This document shows positions 30,935 to 41,791 of a stretch of 64,000 nucleotides of DNA, piece after piece. A model generated the notes under the pieces. The model had not been told where the DNA came from. It saw nothing but the letters and a program-made list of their open reading frames with translations, and did no database searches. Each line of letters begins with the position of its first letter. The first letter of the stretch is position 1. Location: positions 35,739,943 to 35,803,942 of the forward strand of contig OZ035962.1 of the NCBI GenBank assembly GCA_964034945.1, in the 5' to 3' direction. Position numbers and translations under genes: made by a program. This DNA comes from Chrysopilus asiliformis. Its lineage: Eukaryota; Arthropoda; Insecta; Diptera; Rhagionidae.

Positions 30935-31471
30935 AAACACATAACAAAAGCCATAATAAAACATAATAAAATTTATGGAAAACAAAAAAAAGATTGCAAT
31001 TATTGAAATTATTGAAAATCCGTATGGTGATATGGCATTATTCGAAGTTTAAGTGAACGGCGAACAGTTGTATCAAAATTCCACTTTTAATTCACACTTT
31101 TCAATAAGATTTTTTAAAATTTATTCCAATCGGATTTTGATGTATGGGAGTTTTATAGTAGAATCATATCCTAAATAACTTTTGTTCTTGCACTTTTTTG
31201 ATAAGATGCACCATTTTTGAGATATTCGCAAAAATCGTTTTCATTCGTATGGGGGAACCAACCCCCCCCCCCCCCCCCCCCCCTAATAGTCCATTTTTGC
31301 CCGTTAACGAACTGCCCGTTGCCGTGCGCCCGCAATCCGCGCCACAGACGGACATGCAAAATTCATTTTTTTTAAATTCAATTCATTTTTGTGTGTGATG
31401 ACGGGAACTTAGCGTTACAAACGGTGAGGCAAATTTAATATACCCTTTGGTTTCACCATACGGGTATAAAA
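30935..31471 (+). repeat. Repeat A, full but diverged copy A4
   Basis: It starts with AAACACATAACAAAAGCC, passes through CCGTATGGTGATATGG, GATTTTGATGTATGGGAG and TTTGTTCTTGCACTTTTTTG, and ends with TTTCACCATACGGGTATAAA. The GGACAGAC tract is contracted to a single GACGGACATG. The GC block has become a run of 22 C. Confidence 0.8.
31262..31283 (+). repeat. Poly-C run of 22 inside repeat A4
   Basis: Sister copies have a GGGGGGTACCCCCCC block here; in this copy it is preceded by GGGGGAACCAA and has grown to 22 C. Its exact length may be uncertain because homopolymers are error-prone in sequencing. Confidence 0.9.
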
Positions 31472-31541
31472 ACTGCATAGTGGCCAAATATTAGAGTCAT
31501 GTGTATAAAAAAAAATTGAAACAGTTTCAGCACACATTCCA

Positions 31542-32300
31542 ACAACAAAAATTGTATTATTTTTACTTTCCTCTGCTATAGAGGAAACAGCGTGACTATG
31601 GTTGTCTCTTTTGTATTATTTTTACTTTCCTCTGCTATAGAGGGGTATTATATTCGTGACGGATTCCGACTCGAAAACTTTCTGGTCAGTACCACAGATA
31701 TCGTACTACTAGATCGCGGCACTCGAACAATTTCATAGCAAAAATATGGGACAGCGTGACTATGGTTGTCTCATTTTTTCTTCGAACTTTAGCGATGTCA
31801 GATGTTCGAATCAACAAACTCAATAGCACTTGAATTATATGTTTTACGTCGGACTCATAAGACTTATACACGGTTTAGGGAATTGCATATTAATGTATGT
31901 GGCAGCTCTGAATATTAACATGAATAATCGGTATAGGGATTGAATAATATTCCGTCGGGGACCTGCATAAGCATTTTTTTCCAGAATTTTTATTTCCCAG
32001 AATTACTAGCTTTGTCCCTTTTTTTCGTCATAGCTTTTTGACGTTTCAGTGACCCATTTGAGATAGCAAATGGCTTGATCTAGTAGCACGATATCTGTGG
32101 TCAGTACGAAATCCGTTTCAGGCAAAATTATGAGGATGCCCGTCTATCTGTCTGTCGGTCTGTCAGTTTTACGCATCTTCAATCTCGGAATGTGCTTCTA
32201 TTACTCCTCACAACATACACAAATATGATGGAATTTTTCCCACAGTTTTGGGAATAACTAGTTACTACAAAAACACTAATATGACGTTTTTTTCATAGGA
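31542..32300 (+). repeat. Repeat C copy, split by a 409-bp MITE
   Basis: The outer sequence (GACGGATTCCGACTCG, AAAACTTTCTGGTCAGTA, then CGAAATCCGTTTCAGGC, GATGCCCGTCTATCTGTC) matches repeat C at 24.5 and 50.5 kb when the MITE at 31692-32100 is skipped. Upstream, TGTATTATTTTTACTTTCC and CTCTGCTATAGAGG occur twice (about 31552 and 31611). Confidence 0.65.
31692..32100. mobile_element. MITE inside repeat C with 6-bp TCAGTA duplication
   Basis: CCACAGATATCGTACTACTA faces TAGTAGCACGATATCTGTGG, and the inverted repeats match at all but one position. TCAGTA is present at 31686-31691 and 32101-32106, and the host repeat reads through when the insert is skipped. No coding sequence. A 6-bp duplication does not point to one common superfamily. 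Confidence 0.8.
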
Positions 32301-32418
32301 ATAAGTCCTGAAAAATCTGGTAACTGTTATTGTTTTTGACTGAAGTATGATGTTTTGTTGGAATCGATGTCATAAATATTTTTCCGTATATTGAATAATT
32401 CGTATACATATGGGCAAT

Positions 32419-32500
32419 AATGGAATGTTTTACGTCACTTCAAACAATAATGAAATGTTTTACGTCACTTCGAATTGTTTACGTCACTTCAAACATTCTT
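32419..32500 (+). repeat. Short direct repeats with TTTACGTCACTTC
   Basis: TTTACGTCACTTC occurs three times, twice preceded by AATGTTT or AAATGTTT and twice followed by AAAC. TGACGT is also the core of a CREB/ATF-type site, but without a gene nearby there is no reason to call regulation. Confidence 0.7.
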
Positions 32501-34129
32501 AAAAATGTCATTAGCCTTTAGGCTTCTACTAGGTCAGTTCAGAATATTCACTCGTAAAAATTATTCAAAATCCATCTATTAATTCAATTTCGAAAACATC
32601 GAATACATTATTAGCACTCCGATTAAAACGAGGTGAAATCTGACTTGTAAATTCAGTGTGATTAATAACATTGCACTGATTACATCATTCTGAAAAAATT
32701 CTTTTTTTTTTTAGTCTAAACGATCAAATTGTTTTGCATAAGTCAATAAAGTCATCCAGTTACGATTTCGGAACTGAAATTCCATTCGTTAGCCGTTTTA
32801 ACCGGCCAAACGTATTTTTTAACAGATATCTATAGACAGACACCAAGAATATTGGTATATATTTCATTCATTGATCGAATAAGTTATTCACTCTAATTTC
32901 GAGAGCAGGGTCAAGGTATCGAAGATCCATTCAGTGTTGGTAGCGGTTTTGCGCATAAATATATACCGAAATGGCGATCAGAATGAAATTACCTGAATGC
33001 CATTCATTCTCTCGACTATTCCCGCATAACGATGCCGGCCGGCAACGCTATTGCGACGAGCCCTCCTTATTACCATTATGTTTAGCATAAGCTTACGGAC
33101 TAAACGAAGCCGGCAGAAAGCGAAAGTAACGGCAGAAAACTCATAATAATGATGATAAAAAAGAATTTTAATTACATGCAAAGTGATTATACAGCATGGC
33201 TAATAAATAAAACATTTGCCCATGGCTTAGTCTCCGATCCCATTCATAAGGTGTCCAGTCCAGTCCAGTCCATATCTACAAATACCTGCATATGGCTGGA
33301 ATGGCGTTTACTTAGGGACTTTCTTAGTCTCAAGACATCATTTTAATTTCATCAGAAAAGGAGTTTGAACTTTTTTTTTGTTCTTGAGCATCCCTACCCG
33401 ACAGAGCTTCATTCCTTTTGAAGAGTTTCCCTCGCGTCTGCTTCTCGAACCACACATAAGAATGAAATTCCAGTTTTACAATCTTGTCCAACATTCGATA
33501 AATTCCATAATCGTTTGCTACCTCCTGGCTACATAAACTACCCGTACCTCTTCTCTGTCCGATTTATATTAGTATCCACCGGTTTCGAGCCTCCAGGTAT
33601 AACTTATGATAACCGAAACTCAAGAAGTCATCGCCTCTATGTGACGAGCAGTAGTTATAATTCTTTTGAATTATTCAATCAAATGAACGAATACTAAAGC
33701 GAATAAGCGAAAACGGTGCTTAGTTAGTTTATGGTAGACTTCTACTGTTATGCATAATTATCTTTTTTTTAACCCAAAATGCTAACATATTTATAAATAA
33801 TTCAAAAGTAATGCTGCACAGTTACTAAAACAAACAATATTTACATTTACAAAAAAAAAATGAATAATAAAAAAGTGAAGTTGAAAAAATTTGTTTGAGT
33901 TGAAATAAAGATTCGATGCCGATGATGATTATATGATCTTAAAGCATGAACACTAAAAAATTGTATTTATTGTACACCTGTTGAGCATATGAATACGAAA
34001 AGAGTTAATAGTTTATTACAGGTAGCTAATTTGCCTACATTAACCGATTGTTATTGACTGGTCAAAAAGATAAAACAAATAAAGTATAGCATTTTTTATT
34101 GATTTTTGATTTTCCGATAGTTTGAGAGT
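32501..34129. other. No gene seen
   Basis: AT-rich DNA; small frames at 33149-33346 and 33515-33697 are anonymous. A GTCCA/GTCCAGTCCAGTCC repeat lies near 33251-33270. Confidence 0.5.
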
Positions 34130-34835
34130 TAAAACAATTACACTCTATATGATATATCATATAGGAGTATATTAGATTTAGTATACCGTCTGTTACGCAT
34201 CGAATTATTGGACACAAAAATAAACTACACCAGAGTGTTAGGGATGACAAAAGATTTTGATTTCCGCATGTCCGTCCGTTTGTCTGCTGCCTGTCTGTCG
34301 CTGTCTGTCCGTGAACACCATAACTTTCGAAAGGATTGAGGTAGAGTCTTGAAATTTTGTATAATTAAGTTTCTCGTAAATGGCTAGGCCAAGTTCTTGA
34401 ACCGGCGAAATTGGACCATTCCTTCCCCCCCTCCCCCACGCAAACGAAACAGTTTTCTGCAATTTTCTCGAAAACGGTGAGTCATATTGAAAAATGTGTT
34501 TAGAATAAGATTTTATATAATTCATCAATACATCAAAATCCAATTGGACCGTTGCTTCACCCTCTTCCATACAAATGGAATATTTTTTCTGTTTTCCCGA
34601 AACCTGCGCATCGGATCGAAAAATTTATAAAGATGAAATGGGGTTATAATATGATTTTACATAATAGTTCCATACATCAAAATCTAATCAGACCACTCCT
34701 TTCCGCCTCTCCTATACAAATGGATTTTTTTTTCAAATTAACATTTTGTCTGTCATCATATATAGTATTTGAGGATTGGCCCCTGGCGATTGTAGGTTTT
34801 CTTGTGATTTTTTTTTCTTTATTTATTGTTTTTTA
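34130..34835 (-). repeat. Repeat B, most complete copy
   Basis: The plus strand shows ATATGATATATCATAT near the hairpin end, TTGGACACAAAAATAAAC, a GTCCGTCCGTTTGTCTG tract, CATAACTTTCGAAAGG, TTCTCGAAAACGGTGA and GATTGGCCCCTGGCGATTG. The order parallels repeat A (hairpin end, GTCTGTC tract, GC block at CCCCCCTCCCCC, then the far end), so A and B look like one superfamily. Confidence 0.65.
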
Positions 34836-35070
34836 AAGCGAAATATAGGAATTCATATTTTGTCCACAAATCCAAACATTGCTTACGAACCGAGAGACTC
34901 AACACTAGGTAACGCATAGAAACATTCACCAACCGGGGCGTTCACAAATCGGGGTGCGTTCACAAGCCGCGGGTTTCGTTGTGTGCATTCATGAAAAACA
35001 AGCTGTCGTGAAGCATGCTGTCTAAGTTTGTTTTAGTTGCCAAGTCCAAACCCTGAAGAGCCTTAAATAA

Positions 35071-35287
35071 AGCTAGAACCACAATTACGCGTGCGTGCGT
35101 GCGGCACCCACGCGGTGAATGTAAAAACTACGCATTTATATGAGTAAAATTGCGCGTTGCTCAGACGCGTTGCCGCGTCCCTGCCGCGTAGAGTAGGCTC
35201 AGTCTCTACTTTTAGACGCGGTGACAACTACTAGATGCCAAAACAAAATAATGCCGCACGGACGGACGTATGTTTCTGGTTCTACCT
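35071..35287. mobile_element. Harbinger-like MITE with GC-rich ends
   Basis: AGCTAGAACCACAATTACGC at the left and AGGTAGAACCAGAAACATAC inverted at the right, followed in both by CGTNCGTGCGGC. TAA lies on both sides (35068-35070 and 35288-35290). GACGCG and CCGCGT words repeat inside. No coding sequence. Confidence 0.65.
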
Positions 35288-35290
35288 TAA

Positions 35291-36170
35291 AAGACTTTGG
35301 AAAAATCGTCATAAAGCGGTATTTTGAACTTAAGCAAAACCAAAATGGCCGACGCGTGACGCCATTTTGTTAAAATCGCACAAGCGACGCACACATCGTA
35401 TGAGGTCTAAAATTACAGATTAAATCGCAAATCGCACATGCTAAAATTTTTAAAGGTATTTTTTTATTAGCAGCCATCCATGTATAAGGTCCTTTTTGAG
35501 CTCCCGAAAAGCATGCAATTTTTCGATTTTTTGCCTTTATCCATAGAGGGACTCGTCCGATTTCAATGAAACCAAAGTGAAAATTCTTCTTTCGTTGAGA
35601 ACAAAAAAATTCGATAAAAAAAAATTAGAAAAAATGTTCACATTCTAGTGTACCCAATTTTCGACCACTACTTTTTACGCCCAACTCCAGTGAAATTTTT
35701 TTTTTTTTTTTTAGAAAAAGAATTTCACGATTTGACACTATTCAGCATAAAAGTTTACCTGTTTTTGCTTTTGGGCAAGAAAGTTCGTTTATTACGGTAA
35801 AACACCCTATTAACTATGAGTTGCTTCCCTACTAATACAGTCATAATTCATGAGTGTTAAAATGAGTATTGAAATCTAGCGTGTTGAGATTTAGCGTACA
35901 AATTTAAATCTAGAATGCCTACAAGTGGAGCAAGTACCCCTAAAATGGTCCCTCCACCACTTAATGTTTTTTTTGCACTTTTCTCGAAAATGGCGAATCG
36001 TATTGTAAAATCTGTTTTAGCCTCCCATCCCAACCTTTCACTCAAAAACACCCTTACGCCAAATTTCAGCGAAATCGGAGACATGTCACAAAATCGGAGT
36101 TTTTCAGCACTTGGTTTTTTTAAGTCTTCCGATCTGGCTGAAATTCGGAATGTAGAGGTTCCCGGGAACG
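35291..36170. other. No gene; GTCTG-type repeat-like text
   Basis: GCACTTTTCTCGAAAATGGCG and AAATTTCAGCGAAATCGG (about 35970-36085) are phrased like the conserved parts of repeats A and B but without the GTCTGTC tract. The frame 35915-36274 (119 codons) overlaps this and is not thought to be a gene. Confidence 0.4.
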
Positions 36171-36268
36171 GGGAATCGATACCCGGTATCCTTTATGGGG
36201 TGGTTTTAACAGTCCTTGAAAAATCGACTTGTCTCAAAAAAAAAGGATACCGGATATCGATTCCTCGT
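36171..36268. repeat. Imperfect inverted repeat
   Basis: GGGGAATCGATACCCGGTAT on the left pairs with ATACCGGATATCGATTCCTC on the right with a few mismatches. Confidence 0.6.
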
Positions 36269-36650
36269 CCCTGAAAACTCTAAGATCCCGAATTTCATGC
36301 AAATCCTTTGAGCCGTTTCCGAGATAAAAGTAAGGAATTTTTAAGGATGTAACATTAGGAAAACCATTTGTTTCTCTCGTAATTTTTGGCCTATCGACTC
36401 ACGGAAAACGGTTTTTGATAAATTAAAGGACCCTAAAGGATGTGTATTTTTTGTTTTCCCTGAAACTGTAGAACTTTAAAAAAAATTTCTCTAGTTTTGA
36501 AATTCTCTTGAGATTTTTTTGTAAATTCAAAAATTTGCAAAATGAAATTAAAAAAAAAATACTACAAAATGTTGGGAAATGGAAAATGGTATGACTATTT
36601 TTTTATTCTTTGTTATGATTATTAGTTTTCTTATTTTACAAAAAAAATAA

Positions 36651-36690
36651 ATCGTTGGCTCAAATTTAGATCGCAATTTGAGCCAACGAT
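36651..36690. repeat. Perfect 16-bp hairpin
   Basis: ATCGTTGGCTCAAATT and its inverse AATTTGAGCCAACGAT are separated by eight bases. Confidence 0.9.
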
Positions 36691-38424
36691 CCGAATTATG
36701 TTCACTTATCTTATTTTTTTGTCGAAAACTCTAATTTTTATAGAACATTCCTTTTTTTTAGGTTGATACCCCGTAAATTTGTAAAGACAAAAGGACAGGA
36801 CAAATGTGCTCTAATAATAACAAAATAGGTTAGGAATTTGACTCGTTTTCAAGACACCCCTGATAGAGTGGTTCCAAAACTAACTTAAATACATTGAAAT
36901 TATAAACACAATGTTGTGTGTTCTATAAATCGTTTCTACGAAGGTCCAAGGCATTTTTCCAACATATTAAATACTAGTAATTGCTAAACCGCACCGTTCT
37001 TTCGAGGAAAAATCAATTGACATATCGGTGACACGTTTTTGTTCCTTATGACACCTCGTGACATTTCAAATTTTTATATTACGCGTATATGCATTCAACT
37101 GTTGTTAATATTTAGAGAAACCAAAGAACATCAGTGTACTATGAAAAGAAGGCTTGGTTAGGTTAATATTTACTATTTGTATCAACACTTGGGTTCAGAT
37201 TGGTTTTGTCGACTGAAGAAGGCGTACACTTACTCAATATACTTCACATTTTTATCAATACAATTGAATTCACTAACAATTTTACAGGTAGGTGATCTTG
37301 ACTTCGATGTTTATCTTTAAAATTTACACTATTTTATCAACTTTATAATGAACTGGAAAATTAAAAGATGTTATTCAAAGGAAGCGAAATGAACATTTCA
37401 TAGTTGCCAATAATTTATATAACGTGTGCAAAATAATTGTGACTAATAAAAAAATAACATTTTAGCAGTTTTCCAAGTAAACAAGTTTATTCAGATTCCA
37501 TAATTTGGTCTGAAAATCATCCTGCCACCCATAAAATTTCTCCCACTTTAAAATCACTGTTGGAAAAAGCATACATAAAAATGTAATTTTGGATCAATAA
37601 AGAAGGAAATTGTTCCCTTGTTTAATTTGATTTTCCCTTCATTTTAACAGTATTTGTTCATTGCAAATAAAAATGTTTGATAAAAGTGAGTCTAGCGCAA
37701 CTGTTATGTTGCGGTTCATGTCTGCCCATGGTCTGCTTGTTGTGCGTGAAAATATTAAGAAAATTAAATTAAAAAAAATTACCAAGCACCAAGAAAATCA
37801 AGTTTTACTGCAGCCAACTAAGAGTTCGTATAGTTTAAAAAAAAATGCAAGTCGTCCATCAACTAACTTACGAGTGAGTAACTGCGGCCGGAGACACCTG
37901 TACTAGAACAGACATAAGGCTGTTATGGTCATTAAACCGTGAGCTGTGGCACCATGTTTGGGTGGATGAGCGCTTTAAACCCTCCAAATCACTTTTTTGA
38001 CTTTAAGGCGATTTACTTATTTTTGATTTTGAAATTTTACTTTTTTGGGGTGTCATGTGGACACTGTATTTTTGAGCTCGTTTTATCGTTTTCTTCATTT
38101 GAACCAAGACTTTGTTTTTCTTAAGTTAAGTGAAAATGGGATTGCGGGAGCATAACAAAATATTTTCGTTACAGAATATCAGAAACTTCGCTCTTGACTC
38201 CACACCTCGACCTACGACATCATGTTTTTCTATATATTTGACCTTGCACAAAAAAATCAAAATTCCTTTATTGGCTCAGAAAAAATGACTTTTTTCTAAA
38301 TATTACTAATAGAAATAGAATGTGGACACGTCATTGCCGCGGTAAAGTATTTTATTTTAGAAATACAGAAAAAGTTCCAAAAATAACTCTCTTAACGTCT
38401 TTTGAAAATATAGTGTTATCCTTA
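36691..38424. other. No gene seen
   Basis: AT-rich sequence; frames at 37661-37906 and 37939-38124 have no recognisable domain. Confidence 0.5.
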
Positions 38425-38624
38425 CACACGATAAAAAAAAATCCTGGGGTATTTTTCAATCCAAAAATTATATTGCCGAAATTTTAATACAATTTTGGAT
38501 TAGAATTTAATACCCAATTGACCAAATTGGTTGGAAAACCAATTGGATTTCCAATCCTCTTGTACCAAGTACCGAAGGTACGATTTATGGAATTTTGACT
38601 GGAAATCCAAAATTTTTTCCTGTG
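38425..38624. mobile_element. Short MITE, CACAC/CACAG ends (copy 2)
   Basis: It begins CACACGATAAAAAAAAATCC and ends, read inward, CACAGGAAAAAATTTTGG. The interior ACCCAATTGACCAAATTGG and the TTTTGACTGGAAATCC segment match copy 1 at 2599. Confidence 0.55.
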
Positions 38625-38818
38625 AAAATGGTCATTTTTGTACCATTAGGTCCATAATCCTAAATATTCCCACAAATATTCTAAAACTTTATAAAGGAAA
38701 ATTGCGTGGTACATTTGGACATGGTACAAAAATTCGAACATCAGAATTGGTAACTACGCAATATATGAAAGAAATTGGGAAATAACAAGTTACCGGTAAA
38801 AACGTAAATAAAATGTGA

Positions 38819-39271
38819 GGGTATTCACAATCCTCTTTTAATTTTCGGTATTCGGTATTTTCGGTAATATTGAAAGACTGAAAATATTCTGCTGTGAACA
38901 TGCCACAGCACAGATTTGAGAACAGCGCTTTTATTTGATACGTGACCAAATCATGAACTGCGAATTTGATTGTCACATACCTTTAAATCCATGTTTGATG
39001 TATTCTTTTGAATTTCTATTGTGGCAACGGCTATCAAAATTGAAAAAAATTGCAGTCCGATGAGATAACAAGCGAGGAAATTTGACAACTAAAAACATTA
39101 CTAGCGCCACCCGCGGTTGATTCTTGAAACCGAATACCCGGGCCGAAAAACACGACTCAAGGCATGTATACAATTACCGAATCCGGTAATTCATTTTTAC
39201 ATGAACCAAGTTACCGTCTCGGTAAAAAGCGGTAAATTTACCCGCAATTTAAAAGACGACTGTGAATACCC
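38819..39271. mobile_element. TIR element flanked by TGA
   Basis: GGGTATTCACAATCCTCTTT at the left and GGGTATTCACAGTCGTCTTT inverted at the right differ at two positions. TGA occurs on both sides (38816-38818 and 39272-39274). Variants of TTACCG, CGGTAA and CGGTATT are frequent near both ends. No coding sequence; the superfamily is unclear. Confidence 0.7.
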
Positions 39272-39380
39272 TGAATATTTGATTATATGATGCTTGAAGA
39301 TTTTTTTCCCGATTATTTGAACGTTTCGATTTATTTTACTGGATATCACATCTAGTAGGCTGGCGAAAACTCGGTTCTAA

Positions 39381-39862
39381 AGCGGTCCGTACACGTTCAA
39401 TCTTGCAGTCAATCATCGCATGCTGTGACAGCATTTTGAAAGTCTATGGTAATGCTGTCATGCAAATTCCATGATTGACAGCATGCTGGCCAATATCAAA
39501 ATCATTTTGATATTTTTCAAGGGAGCTTTGTGAATGACAGCATGCTTGAACGTGTATGGCGATGCTGTCAATCATTTCGTCATTTCAGGGGAATTTTTAG
39601 TAGTGAAAAGATGTCGCATATAAAAGATAAAGTTTTTTCGGAATCCTTTTTCGAGTTATATAGACAAAGAAGTGAGTTGTGGATGACGAAAAGTGAAAAA
39701 TATAAGGACAAAAAATGTTTAAATTGATATTTGTGCTGTGTGCTGTCGGTTTGGCTGTTTCGAATTAACTGATTCTTGCATGCATTATTGAGCGTCTAGT
39801 GCAAATAAGCTTTTTGCTGTGGCAGCATGATTCACTGCAAGATTGAACGTGTAGGGGCCGCT
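39381..39862 (+). mobile_element. Harbinger-like element with a MADF-like fragment
   Basis: AGCGGTCCGTACACGTTC and the inverted right end AGCGGCCCCTACACGTTC are followed in both by AATCTTGCAGT. The flanks are TAA on the left and TAT on the right, a slightly decayed 3-bp duplication. TGACAGCATGCT and ATGCTGTCA words recur five or more times inside both halves. It carries the 39530-39727 fragment described next. Confidence 0.7.
39530..39727 (+). pseudogene. Partial MADF-like DNA-binding domain
   Basis: In this frame the part after about residue 30 reads ESFFELYRQRSELWMTKSEK followed by YKDKK. That matches the start of the MADF (Myb/SANT-like) domain, in which an LI-x-LY-x-x-x-x-x-LW core is followed by a [DE]-x-Y-x-[ND]-[KR] step. 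PIF/Harbinger transposons normally carry, beside the transposase, a second gene with a Myb/MADF-type domain, so its place inside a 3-bp-duplication element makes sense. The fragment is cut short by a stop after KKCLN, and the first part (WRCCQSFRHFRGIFSS) is element end sequence. Similarity is by eye only. Confidence 0.5.
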
Positions 39863-39863
39863 T

Positions 39864-40500
39864 ATAATAACCAAACTGCAACTGTACAGGACCCTGATAC
39901 TGCCAGCCCTCATGTATTCCCCTGAGACTTGGGTACTAGGCAAAAATAATTGCAACCTCTTGTCCGCGTTTGAGAGGATGATACTCAGAAGGAACTTTGG
40001 CCCCATATATAAGGGGGGAAGATGACGAGGTCTATGAGAGATATCAGGACGTGTCCGTAGTCAAGCTCATAAGACTCAACAGACTCCGGTGGGCTGGTCA
40101 TGTCACTCGAATGAGTTAAAGTGACCCGGCTCGGAAAGCCTTCTGCGGTTAGTTATTAACAAGATGGCGACAAGGAAGACCCAACCTCAAATGGCAAGAC
40201 GACGTTGACCAGGAGTGGTATTCCGAAAAAAAAAAGCGTTTGAATCGAGTTAGAAGAAAAAGTAGTATTCGCTAGCTTTGTTTTGGCCTGTCATTTATTT
40301 TGGTCGAAACAGAGACAGCGAATACTACTTTTTCTTCTAACTCGAAACAAGCGCTTGAACCAAGTTACGGAATATCACTCCAGGACGGGAAGAGAACTGG
40401 GATGCGAAACTGGAGGACATCGGCGGGTGACCGGGATCTCTGGCGAGAGACATTGCTGCAGGCCAAGACCGGAAACCGGTTGTAGCGCCGAGAGAGAGAG
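39864..40500 (+). pseudogene. RTE-like non-LTR retrotransposon, C-terminal tail, broken
   Basis: The first segment reads TKLQLYRTLILPALMYSPET then WVLGKNNCNLLSAFERMILR, the region after the reverse transcriptase core in RTE/CR1-like polyproteins. After a frame change it continues with VVKLIRLNRLRWAGHVTRM, then RQGRPNLKWQDDVDQ, all characteristic of this tail. A 165-bp foldback insertion interrupts it at 40215. Beyond it the reading resumes exactly as DGKRTGMRNWRTSAGDRDLW and ends KTGNRL before a stop. A (GA)n run follows at 40491-40507 and may be the element's 3' tail. Several stops and shifts make it inactive. RTE is the likely clade, but Jockey/CR1 relatives share this tail. Confidence 0.75.
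40215..40379. mobile_element. Foldback insertion in the RTE-like tail, 6-bp duplication
   Basis: CCAGGA is found at 40209-40214 and 40380-40385, and removing the insert with one copy restores the reading of the host polyprotein. The arms are about 75 bp: GTGGTATTCCG faces CGGAATATCAC, and CGAGTTAGAAGAAAAAGTAG faces CTACTTTTTCTTCTAACTCG perfectly. No coding sequence. Confidence 0.8.
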
Positions 40501-40959
40501 AGAGAGATTTCTCTGATATACACACTCAGAAAAATGGAGGCTAACTCGACGACCTGCATACGGCGTAATTAGCCTCGGGCTGGCAAATTTAGCCTATGAC
40601 TGGCGCGCGTTCGCCTGCATCCGGAAAAGTAAAACTTGTGTTGACCTGTGGCCGTAGAAATTCTGAAATTAAACCACCTGCAGGTGAAGTAAGGCGTTGG
40701 GAGCTGCACGAGTTGACCTGAGATAGGTTTTTCCACGATGTAATGCCATGTAATGACGATTAAGCCACTCATAGCTTGAATATTTAGCCAACCATAGGTC
40801 AACTGAAGACCAGGGCAAGGCGAACTGAAGCAATGTGACGTCAGTAAAGCGGTTGCAGCCTTAACAAGCCGCTAATAGGAGAACTTGTTGACCGCTGTGC
40901 GTTGTATTCGAAGAGCAGTCAAACCGACACAGTCTTATCATAAAAGGTTAAACAGCAAC

Positions 40960-41110
40960 AGGCTTATTACGCCTCTGCTAGTTGCACTCCCAAGCTTTGC
41001 ATTGCCTAACACAGGCTTATTATCCGGCAATAGTTAATTTTATAAAAAGTAAAACAGGAACAGGGTTATTAGGCCTGTGTTAGTTGCACTTCTAAGCATT
41101 GCATTGCCAT
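40960..41110 (+). repeat. Two ~85-bp subterminal repeats of family T2
   Basis: AACAGGCTTATTACGCCTC, CTAGTTGCACTCCCAAGC and TTTGCATTGCC at about 40966-41026 recur as ACAGGGTTATTAGGCCTG, TTAGTTGCACTTCTAAGC and ATTGCATTGCC at about 41054-41108. Confidence 0.65.
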
Positions 41111-41343
41111 ACTTTACCAGCCTCAGGTCAACTGTACACGAGTGACAGGTTTAATTGCGTGTGTGAGTTGCATTCGTTTGCGGAAATTCGTAATAGCCGT
41201 CATTCTCTTGTTAGCAATCGACGCAGAAAGGACATTTTTTAGTGAGTGAAAAGTGCAAGTTCGAGTTAATCAAGGAACCGTCTGGAATCAAAGGTAAGTT
41301 TTTCGTTTCAATAAGCATGTTTTTTGGTTCAGTTAACAAATTA

Positions 41344-41727
41344 TGCTACATTTACACGAATGACAAATTTGTCATTTTTTTCTTGTCATTATGTTAATTC
41401 CCGTGTAAATGGCATAATTTTTGTAATTTTTTCTGTCAGAAAATGTCAATCTCTCATAAAAGAATGAACTTGTCCATTCTTTTATGCCAGATTGTCATTC
41501 GTGCAAACGCAATATTAGTTATGACAACTTTAGTATTCAACTTTTGTCATAACTAATATTGCGTTTGTACGAATGACAATCTGGCATAAAAGAATGGACA
41601 AGTTCATTCTTTTATGAGAGATTGACATTTTCTGACAGAAAAAATTACAAAAATTATGCCATTTACACGGGAATTAACATAATGACAAGAAAAAAATGAC
41701 AAATTTGTCATTCGTGTAAACGTAGCA
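41344..41727. mobile_element. Near-perfect 384-bp palindromic MITE, copy 1
   Basis: TGCTACATTTACACGAATG at the left faces CATTCGTGTAAACGTAGCA at the right, and the two halves pair nearly perfectly over about 190 bp each, with the centre around AACTTTAGTATTCAACTTTTG. TTA flanks both sides (41341-41343 and 41728-41730), a Harbinger-type duplication. An extra long copy is at 52086-53794. No coding sequence. Confidence 0.85.
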
Positions 41728-41791
41728 TTAACCTGAAATCAAACTGGTTTCAATAAAATTTAAAACTACAGACAATCTTCTATTCCCTTTT

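Noticed and set aside
32419..32500. Cluster of CREB/ATF sites
   Set aside because: TGACGT cores occur within a local direct repeat with no promoter or gene nearby.
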